Below are positions 56,219 through 64,000 of a DNA stretch of 64,000 nucleotides, piece after piece; positions within the stretch are counted from its first letter, which is position 1, and the number at the start of each line of letters is the position of its first letter. The notes under the pieces are model-generated. The model had not been told where the DNA came from. It saw only the letters and a program-made list of their open reading frames with translations, and made no database searches. This stretch comes from Thiohalobacter sp. IOR34 (GTDB lineage Bacteria; Pseudomonadota; Gammaproteobacteria; Thiohalobacterales; Thiohalobacteraceae). Location: the NCBI RefSeq assembly GCF_030406045.1, contig NZ_CP128988.1, positions 2,505,001 to 2,569,000 of the forward strand, in the 5' to 3' direction. The translations under genes and the position numbers were made by a program.

Positions 56219-57517
56219 TCAGCGTCCACCCTCGCGACGCCGGGCCCGCTGCGGCCGGCCGCCGCCCTTGCCGCCACGCCCCCCTTGCCGGCGTCCGCCC
56301 TCGCCCCGCCGGGGCCGGCGCTCCACCCGCACCGGCGGCTTGAGCTCGGCGAGGCAGTCCTCGGGCACGGCCTCGACGGGAATCTTGTGGCCGATGTATT
56401 CCTCGATCTCCGGCAGGGAATAGACATAGGTCTCGCAGGCGAAGCTGACCGCATCGCCCTCGGCTCCGGCACGCGCGGTGCGGCCGATGCGATGCACGTA
56501 GTCCTCCGCATCCTGCGGCAGATCGTAGTTGAACACGTGGCTGACATCGGGGATGTGCAGGCCACGGGCGGCGACGTCGGTGGCCACCAGCACCGGCAAC
56601 TCGCCGGCCTGGAAGCGGGCCAGCAACTGCTGGCGCTTCTTCTGCGGCACGTCGCCGGAGAGGATGGCGGCCTTGAAGCCGTTGCCCTCCAGGTAGCCCC
56701 AGATACGATCCACGGCGCGCTTGGTGTTGGCGAAGACGATGGTGCGCCGCGGGTCCATGTGCTGCAGCAGACCGATCAGCAGCGGGATCTTCTCCTCGTT
56801 GGCGACGTGATAGAGCACCTCGCGCACCCGCTCGGCAGTGACCTGTTCCGGCTCGATGCGCACCGTGTGCGGGTTGTTCATGTGCTCGTAGGCCAGCTCG
56901 TTGACCCGGTGCGAGAGAGTGGCCGAGAACAGCAGACCGAGGCGCTGCTCCGGCGGCGGGCAGCGGCGCAGCAGGTAGCGCACGTCCTTGATGAAGCCGA
57001 GGTCGAACATGCGGTCCGCCTCGTCCAGCACCACCACCTGCGCCTGGCGCAGATCGAACACGCGCTGCTTGAAGTAGTCGATGATCCGCCCCGGGGTGCC
57101 GATCAGGATGTCGACGCCCTCCTCCAGGGTCTTGCGCTGCTGTTCGTAGCCGGTACCCCCGTAGGCCAGCCCCAGGCTGAGGCCGGTGTGCTTGCCGAGG
57201 ACCAGGGCGTCGCGGTGGATCTGGATGGCCAGCTCCCGGGTCGGGGCGAGGATCAGCGCCCGCACCTGGTTGGGCTTGCGGTCCGCGGCCGGGGGATGGC
57301 TGAGCAGGCGCTGGAAGGTGGCGAGCAGGAAGGCGGCGGTCTTGCCGGTGCCGGTCTGCGCCTGGCCGGCCACGTCGCGGCCTTCGAGCGCCGGCGGCAG
57401 GGCCTCGGCCTGGATCGGGGTGCAGCGGGTGAAGCCGGCCTCCTCGATGCCCTGCATGATCTCCGGCCTGAAATCGAAATCGGAAAAACGGGTCTCGGTC
57501 AGATGTTGGTCACTCAT
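56219..57517 (-). CDS. rhlB: ATP-dependent RNA helicase RhlB
   Basis: DEAD-box helicase of 432 aa, a degradosome partner in many gammaproteobacteria. The motifs are visible in order: AQTGTGKT (I), PTRELA (Ia), TPGR (Ib), DEAD (II), SAT (III), and HRIGRTAR (VI). The tail is rich in Arg and Gly (last 40 residues), typical of RNA-binding extensions. It is divergent from trxA and rho, the usual RhlB/TrxA/Rho neighbourhood, which supports RhlB rather than RhlE. Confidence 0.92.
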   Translation of the reverse strand: MSDQHLTETRFSDFDFRPEIMQGIEEAGFTRCTPIQAEALPPALEGRDVAGQAQTGTGKTAAFLLATFQRLLSHPPAADRKPNQVRALILAPTRELAIQIHRDALVLGKHTGLSLGLAYGGTGYEQQRKTLEEGVDILIGTPGRIIDYFKQRVFDLRQAQVVVLDEADRMFDLGFIKDVRYLLRRCPPPEQRLGLLFSATLSHRVNELAYEHMNNPHTVRIEPEQVTAERVREVLYHVANEEKIPLLIGLLQHMDPRRTIVFANTKRAVDRIWGYLEGNGFKAAILSGDVPQKKRQQLLARFQAGELPVLVATDVAARGLHIPDVSHVFNYDLPQDAEDYVHRIGRTARAGAEGDAVSFACETYVYSLPEIEEYIGHKIPVEAVPEDCLAELKPPVRVERRPRRGEGGRRQGGRGGKGGGRPQRARRREGGR

Positions 57518-57782
57518 GGCCGCTTAGCATACCCAATTAATGTCAAGCTGTCGCTCGCAGGCGGGGTTTCACGGCGCCGGACTTGCATTGGCGGAGGGAT
57601 TCGGCTGAAATGGGCTCAGCTCGTCCCGGCCGCGGGGCGCAGAACCAGAAGCCAGACGATCCGCCATCCACCGCCAACAGCCGGTCCCGGCCGGGGCCGT
57701 ACCACCCCAGACTCCCGAACGAACAAGCGTGCTGTTGACCCGTGAGACGCTGGATTGCAGACAGACAGGAGGTTACGACAAC

Positions 57783-58109
57783 GTGAGCGACCCGATTATT
57801 CATGTCACCGATGATTCCTTCGAGGCAGAGGTCCTGAAATCGCCGCTGCCGGTGCTGGTGGACTACTGGGCGGACTGGTGCGGCCCCTGCAAGATGATCG
57901 CCCCTATCCTGGACGAGATCGCCAGCGAGTATGCCGGCAAGATCCGGATCGCCAAGCTCAACATCGACGACAACCCGCAGACGCCGCCGAAATACGGCAT
58001 CCGCGGCATCCCGACCCTGATGCTGTTCAAGGACGGCAACGTCGAGGCCACCAAGGTCGGCGCGGTGTCCAAGTCCCAGCTGACGGCCTTCATCGACAGC
58101 AATCTCTGA
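57783..58109 (+). CDS. trxA: Thioredoxin 1
   Basis: 108-aa general disulfide reductase. The active site C33-G-P-C36 in [10 protein letters not shown], the cis-proline loop IPTLMLF and the buried aspartate region are canonical. The start is a GTG at 57783 with AGGAGG about 10 bases upstream. It is followed 204 bases later by rho, a classic gene pair. The 265 bases before it (57518-57782) are the divergent rhlB/trxA control region; I see no further gene there. Confidence 0.95.
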   Translation: MSDPIIHVTDDSFEAEVLKSPLPVLVDYWADWCGPCKMIAPILDEIASEYAGKIRIAKLNIDDNPQTPPKYGIRGIPTLMLFKDGNVEATKVGAVSKSQLTAFIDSNL

Positions 58110-58313
58110 GCCGGCCCTGACCGCGGGCGGGCCTCCGGCACGGCGGCTGGACGGCCCGCCCCGGGCGTGCTAACCTTCGCCCACTCGCATAAGAAAACTC
58201 CTGTTTTTCCGCCGTCAGCGGCATCTCTCCCAAACCCGAAGCAGCGTGAAACACCCCTTTCGGGACGCCGCAGGCGCGCTTCCACAGCCCTTACCCTTCG
58301 ACTTCCAAATATC

Positions 58314-59570
<1,257 letters not shown>

Positions 59571-59578
59571 GACCAGCC

Positions 59579-60427
59579 CCGATCGCGGCCTGGAGGCCGC
59601 TCCTACAAATACATTGGACCGCCAGGCCCTGTAGGAGCGGCGTCCACGCCGCGATTGGGGCGGTCAATCCCATCGCGGCCGGGAGGCCGCTCCTACGAAC
59701 ACATTGGACCGCCTGGCCCCTGTAGGAGCGGCGTCCACGCCGCGATTCGGCGGTCAAACCCATCGCGGCCGGGAGGCCGCTCCTACAGACACATTGGACC
59801 GCCTGGCCCTGTAGGAGCGGCGTCCACGCCGCGATTCGGCGGTCAATCCCATCGCGGCCGGGAGGCCGCTCCTACGAATACATTGGACCGCCAAGCCCTG
59901 TAGGAGCGGCGTCCACGCCGCGATTCGGCGGTCAATCCCATCGCGGCCAGAAGGCCGCTCCTACGAACACATTGGACCGCCCGCCCCCCGTAGGAGCGGC
60001 GTCCACGCCGCGATTGGGGCGGTCAATCCCGATCGCGGCCGGGAGGCCGCTCCTACGAACACATTGGACCGCCAGCCCCCTGTAGGAGCGGCGTCCACGC
60101 CGCGATTGGGGCGGTCAATCCCGATCGCGGCCGGGAGGCCGCTCCTACGAACACATTGGACCGCCAGGCCCTGTAGGAGCGGCGTCCACGCCGCGATTCG
60201 GCGGTCAATCCCATCGCGGCCAGAAGGCCGCTCCTACGAATACGTTGGACCGCCCGCCCCCGTAGGAGCGGCGTCCACGCCGCGATTGCCGCCGTGGCGG
60301 CGCGTGGATTCCGTGGCCATCGATCTTTTCGTGGGTTTCGCGGGTTTCGTGGCTATCCTCGGTACCGCCTCGACGAGGCCACAACGGTTGATGCCTCTCG
60401 ATCGCGGCCGGGAGGCCGCTCCTACAC
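59579..60427. repeat. REP array of eight paired units downstream of rho
   Basis: Each unit of about 90 bases has one REP with GG(G/C)AGGCC or GGAGGCC arms, an ACATTGGACCGCC spacer, a second inverted REP of the form GTAGGAGCGGCGTCCACGCC, and a GGCGGTCAAT end complementary to the spacer. Spacer copies lie near 59611, 59701, 59790, 59880, 59969, 60061, 60154 and 60241. A TTCGTGGGTTTCG-type block and a last REP finish the array at the glgP stop. The same unit recurs in the same orientation at 62.98-63.87 kb. Confidence 0.92.
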
Positions 60428-62902
60428 TCAGGCGTGCGCCTCCGGGCTCACTCCCCAGATCTTCTCCGCATACTCGGCGATGCTGCGATCACTGGAGAAA
60501 TAGCCCAGCCGGGCGACGTTGAGGATCGCCCGCCGCGTCCATTCCTCTTCATCCAGATACAAGGCCTCGACCCGCCGCTGCGCCGCGCAGTAGTCGGCGA
60601 AGTCGGCCAGCAGCAGGTAGTGATCCCCGCCCGCCAGCAGGGCATCGACGACCGGCCGGAAGCGGCTCGGCTCCTCGACCGAGAAATAGCCGCCGCCGAT
60701 CATCTCCATCACCCGACGCAGGCCGGCATCCTCCCGGTAATAGCGCCAGGGGTCATGCCCCTCGCGGCGGATCGCCGCGACCCCGTCACGATCCAGGCCG
60801 AAGATGAAGATGTTGTCCTCGCCTACCGCCTGCTGCATCTCCACGTTGGCCCCGTCCAGGGTGCCGATGGTCAGGGCCCCGTTCAGGCCGAGCTTCATGT
60901 TGCCGGTGCCCGAGGCCTCCATGCCGGCGGTGGAGATCTGCTCCGACAGATCGGCAGCAGGGATGATGTCCTGCGCCGTGGTGACGTCGTAGTTGGGGAT
61001 GAACACCACCTTCAGGCGGCCACCGACCAGCGGATCGTTGTTGACGATGTCCGCCACATCGTGGATCAGCTTGATGATCAGCTTGGCCATGGCATAGCCC
61101 GGCGCCGCCTTGCCGGCGAAGATCACGGTGCGCGGCACTCCGTCCTCCACCTCGCCATCACGGATACGGTTGTACAGGTGCACCACGTGCAACAGGTTGA
61201 GCAACTGGCGCTTGTACTCGTGGATACGCTTGATCTGCACGTCGAACAGGGAATGCGGATCGACCTCGATGCCCAGCCGGCTGGCGATCTTCTCCGCCAG
61301 CTCACGCTTGTTGTCGAGCTTCACCTCGCGGAAGGCGGCGCGGAAGGCGGCATCCTCGGCGGCGGGTTCCAGGGCGCGCAACCGCTCCAGATCCTGCACC
61401 CAGCCGCGGCCAATCTGCCCGGAGATCAGCCGGCTCAGGCGTGGGTTGCTGAGCTGCAGCCAGCGCCTGGGGGTGACGCCGTTGGTGATGTTGATGATGC
61501 GCTCCGGATAGAAAGCATCGAAGTCGCGGAAGATGGTGTCGCGCATCAGCTCGGTGTGCAGCCGAGACACCCCGTTGACCCGGTGGCTACCGACCATGGC
61601 CAGGTGGGCCATGCGCACCTGCCGCGGTGGCGTCTCGTCGATCAGCGACATGCGTCGCAGCCGCTCGACATCACCCGGCCAGCGGTGCCGCACCTCGTCC
61701 AGGAAGCGGTGGTTGATCTCGTAGATGATCTGCATGTGGCGCGGCAGCAGCCGCTCCATGAGCGCCACCGGCCAGGTCTCCAGCGCCTCCGGCAGCAGGG
61801 TGTGGTTGGTGTAGGCGAAGGTGCGCCGGGTCAGCGACCAGGCCTGCTCCCAGTCCAGGTGATGCACGTCCAGCAGCAGGCGCATCAGCTCGGGGATGGC
61901 GATCGAGGGATGGGTGTCGTTGAGCTGGATGGCAACCTTGTCCGGCAGGGCGTCGAGACTGTCGTGATGACGCAGGTAACGGCCGAGGATGTCCTGCACC
62001 GAGGCGCTGACGAACAGATACTGCTGCTTCAGCCGCAAGGTCCGTCCCATCTGCGTGGTATCGTCCGGATACAGCACCCGGGACAGGTTCTCGGAGGCGT
62101 TCTTCTCCTCCACCGCCTTGATGTAGTTGCCCTCGTTGAAGTAGCGGAAATCGAATTCGCGCGTCGACTTGGCCGACCACAGGCGCATGTTGTTGACGGT
62201 GTTGGTCTGGTAGCCGGGGATCGGCGTGTCGTAGGCCATGGCCATCACCTCCTCGGTCTCGGTCCATTCGTGGCACAGGCGGCCATGCTCGTCGTGATAG
62301 CTGATCACCCGGCCATAGAAGTGCACCGGATAGAGCACCTCGGGACGGCCGAACTCCCAGGGATTGCCATAGCGCAGCCAGTTCTCCGGGGTCTCCACCT
62401 GGTGGCCGTCGACGATGCGCTGGTTGAACATCCCGTACTCGTAGCGGATGCCATAGCCGTAGCCCGGCAGACGCAGGGTGGCCATGGAATCGAGGAAGCA
62501 GGCGGCGAGACGGCCGAGTCCGCCATTGCCGAGCGCCGCGTCCGGTTCCATCTCCCGCAGCGCCTCCAGTTCCAGGCCGATGCTCTCCAGCGCCGCGGCC
62601 ACCTCCTCGTCGATGTCCATGTTGAGCAGGCTGTTCATCAGCGTGCGGCCGATGAGGAACTCCAGGGACAGGTAGTAGACCCGCTTGCTGTCGCGCCGGT
62701 AATAGGTGCGCATGGTCTCCATCCAGCGCTCGATCAGCCGGTCGCGCACGGCATAGGCCACGCTGTGGTACCAGTCGCGCGGTTTGGCGGTGTAGGGGTC
62801 CTTGCCGACCGAATAGATCAGGCGGTTGGCGATGGAGCGTTTGAGGGAGGCCTCGTCGAGACCGAGGTAGTCGTACTTGAAGGCACCGGGCTTGGTCGGC
62901 AT
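60428..62902 (-). CDS. glgP: Glycogen/alpha-glucan phosphorylase
   Basis: PLP enzyme that releases glucose-1-phosphate from glycogen or maltodextrin. The PLP lysine is about K670 in EASGTGNMKLGLNGAL, followed by TIGTLDGANVEM; the N-terminal region has GNGGLGRLAACFLDSMATL. 824 aa, full length. No other glycogen gene is adjacent. It is enclosed on both sides by long REP arrays of the same type and orientation, which is exceptional. It is convergent with rho across the first array. Confidence 0.95.
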   Translation of the reverse strand: MPTKPGAFKYDYLGLDEASLKRSIANRLIYSVGKDPYTAKPRDWYHSVAYAVRDRLIERWMETMRTYYRRDSKRVYYLSLEFLIGRTLMNSLLNMDIDEEVAAALESIGLELEALREMEPDAALGNGGLGRLAACFLDSMATLRLPGYGYGIRYEYGMFNQRIVDGHQVETPENWLRYGNPWEFGRPEVLYPVHFYGRVISYHDEHGRLCHEWTETEEVMAMAYDTPIPGYQTNTVNNMRLWSAKSTREFDFRYFNEGNYIKAVEEKNASENLSRVLYPDDTTQMGRTLRLKQQYLFVSASVQDILGRYLRHHDSLDALPDKVAIQLNDTHPSIAIPELMRLLLDVHHLDWEQAWSLTRRTFAYTNHTLLPEALETWPVALMERLLPRHMQIIYEINHRFLDEVRHRWPGDVERLRRMSLIDETPPRQVRMAHLAMVGSHRVNGVSRLHTELMRDTIFRDFDAFYPERIINITNGVTPRRWLQLSNPRLSRLISGQIGRGWVQDLERLRALEPAAEDAAFRAAFREVKLDNKRELAEKIASRLGIEVDPHSLFDVQIKRIHEYKRQLLNLLHVVHLYNRIRDGEVEDGVPRTVIFAGKAAPGYAMAKLIIKLIHDVADIVNNDPLVGGRLKVVFIPNYDVTTAQDIIPAADLSEQISTAGMEASGTGNMKLGLNGALTIGTLDGANVEMQQAVGEDNIFIFGLDRDGVAAIRREGHDPWRYYREDAGLRRVMEMIGGGYFSVEEPSRFRPVVDALLAGGDHYLLLADFADYCAAQRRVEALYLDEEEWTRRAILNVARLGYFSSDRSIAEYAEKIWGVSPEAHA

Positions 62903-62978
62903 GGGCGTTCCCTGTTGCGTGGCGGGACCAGGGACAAGTGTAGCCCAAAGGGAGCCGGCGCGGCGGTCAGGAGGGATC

Positions 62979-63870
62979 CTGATCGCGGCCTAGAGGCCGC
63001 TCCTACAAATACATTGGACCGCCAGCCCCCCGTAGGAGCGGCGTCCACGCCGCGATTCGGCGGTCAATCCCATCGCGGCCGGGAGGCCGCTCCTACAAAT
63101 ACATTGGACCGCCTGGCCCCTGTAGGAGCGGCGTCCACGCCGCGATTGGGGTGGTCAATCCCATCGCGGCCTGGAGGCCGCTCCTACAGACACATTGGAC
63201 CGCCTGGCCCCTGTAGGAGCGGCGTCTACGCCGCGATTCGGCGGTCAATTCCATCGCGGCCGGGAGGCCGCTCCTACAGACACATTGGGCCGCCTGGCCC
63301 CTGTAGGAGCGGCGGCCACGCCGCGATTGTGGCGGTCAATCCCATCGCGGCCTGGAGGCCGTTCCTACAAATACATTGGACCGCCTGGCCCTGTAGGAGC
63401 GGCGGCCACGCCGCGATTCGGTGGTCAATCCCATCGCGGCCGGGAGGCCGCTCCTACGAACACATTGGACCGCCCGGCCTGTAGGAGCGGCGTCTACGCC
63501 GCGATTCGGCGGTCAATTCCATCGCGGCCGGGAGGCCGCTCCTACAGACACATTGGACCGCCTGGCCTGTAGGAGCGGCGTCCACGCCGCGATTTGGCGG
63601 TCAAACCCATCGCGGCCTGGAGGCCGCTCCTACAGCACATTGGACCGCCTGGCCCCTGTAGGAGCGGCGGCCACGCCGCGATTCGGTGGTCAATTCCATC
63701 GCGGCCGGGAGGCCGCTCCTACGAACACATTGGACCGCCCGGCCTGTAGGAGCGGCGTCCACGCCGCGATTTGGCGGTCAAACCCATCGCGGCCTGGAGG
63801 CCGCTCCTACAGCACATTGGACCGCCTGGCCCTGTAGGAGCGGCGTCTACGCCGCGATTCGGCAGCAATC
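62979..63870. repeat. REP array of ten paired units upstream of glgP
   Basis: Same unit as at 59.6-60.4 kb, with ATTGGACCGCC spacers near 63011, 63101, 63191, 63281, 63372, 63461, 63550, 63637, 63727 and 63813 (period 86-91 bases). Three loop forms of the second REP (GTCCAC, GTCTAC and GGCCAC) alternate, and some adjoining units are nearly identical, which points to recent duplication within the array. It lies 77 bases upstream of glgP and 17 bases downstream of the purD stop. Confidence 0.92.
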
Positions 63871-63886
63871 CCGTCGCGGCATGGTG

Positions 63887-64000
63887 CTAGCCGCGGCCGA
63901 TGGCGCGGTGGCCGATGTCGGTGCGGTATTGGACGCCTTCCCAGTTGATCTGCCGCACCCGTTCGTAGGCACGGCGCTGGGCCTCGGCCACGTCCTCGCC
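63887..64000 (-). CDS. purD: Phosphoribosylamine-glycine ligase, C-terminal end (partial)
   Basis: The last 37 residues are in the window: AYERVRQINWEGVQYRTDIG followed by HRAIGRG and a TAG stop. The EGxQYRxDIGHRA ending is distinctive for PurD, which joins glycine to phosphoribosylamine in purine synthesis. The gene continues past the right edge of the window. Confidence 0.85.
   Translation of the reverse strand, partial: GEDVAEAQRRAYERVRQINWEGVQYRTDIGHRAIGRG

Noticed and set aside
59579-60300. Regular 90-base periodicity considered as a CRISPR array
   Set aside because: The whole unit is repeated, including what would be spacers. There are no unique spacers, no 28-37 base repeat and no cas genes.
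59595-60427. Open frames over the REP arrays flanking glgP, including a very long frame opposite glgP
   Set aside because: These are repeat read-through and antisense shadows. glgP on the other strand has clear catalytic motifs.

Overview
The window is high-GC DNA with the gene content and gene order of a gammaproteobacterium: mepM-anmK, rppH-ptsP, rhlB/trxA/rho, ampD-ampE, argE-argA and gspCDEF. The closest fit is the Chromatiales/Ectothiorhodospiraceae kind of sulfur bacteria. That placement is an inference from gene content and repeat style, not from a phylogeny. About 50 protein genes are readable. I found no rRNA, tRNA, CRISPR array or complete transposase gene.

Layout. 0-9 kb: peptidoglycan hydrolase and recycling (mepM, anmK), citrate synthase, ErpA, bactofilin, a coiled-coil membrane protein, argC and a ClC antiporter. 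9.7-13.8 kb: DUF4126, HemJ, then a Fur-box-controlled block of porin, flavinylated FMN-binding protein and PepSY membrane protein. 13.9-17.7 kb: ptsP, rppH and a HAD phosphatase. 17.7-35.9 kb: a cobalamin locus with ABC uptake (btuC, btuD, btuF), a B12 riboswitch ahead of btuB-tonB-pduO, a wrecked bluB, and late assembly genes (cobD, cbiB, cobQ, cobS, cobC, cobT, cobU). A TetR/nitroreductase/TusA operon is lodged inside it. 36-46.8 kb: ampE, ampD, ilvD, argE, argA, a cytochrome P460 and cpdA. 47.5-56 kb: an MFS exporter, a chemoreceptor-tip-like coiled-coil protein paired with an oxygen-sensor-type diiron protein, and type II secretion gspC-F. 56-64 kb: rhlB, trxA, rho, glgP and the 3' end of purD.

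The cobalamin genes together describe capture of corrinoid at the outer membrane (BtuB/TonB), import (BtuCDF), adenosylation (PduO), amidation and aminopropanol attachment (CobQ, CobD, CbiB) and nucleotide-loop assembly (CobU, CobT, CobS, CobC). No corrin-ring genes are in the window. The one gene for making the lower ligand DMB, bluB, is a pseudogene whose middle is replaced by mobile repeat DNA.

The most unusual aspect is the repeat ecology. Three families of non-autonomous inverted-repeat elements (called MITE-A, -B and -C here), REP-type palindromes singly and in long arrays, and heptanucleotide arrays occupy nearly every large intergenic gap. MITE-A/B share termini (CCCGGATATTG...), use CTAG/TTAA-like 4-bp targets, and repeatedly sit exactly on TAG stop codons or inside CTAG-containing heptamer arrays. 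MITE-C lies inside a nitroreductase gene without breaking its reading frame. Inverted and direct array pairs flank about 15 kb of sequence and glgP respectively, and could support rearrangement.
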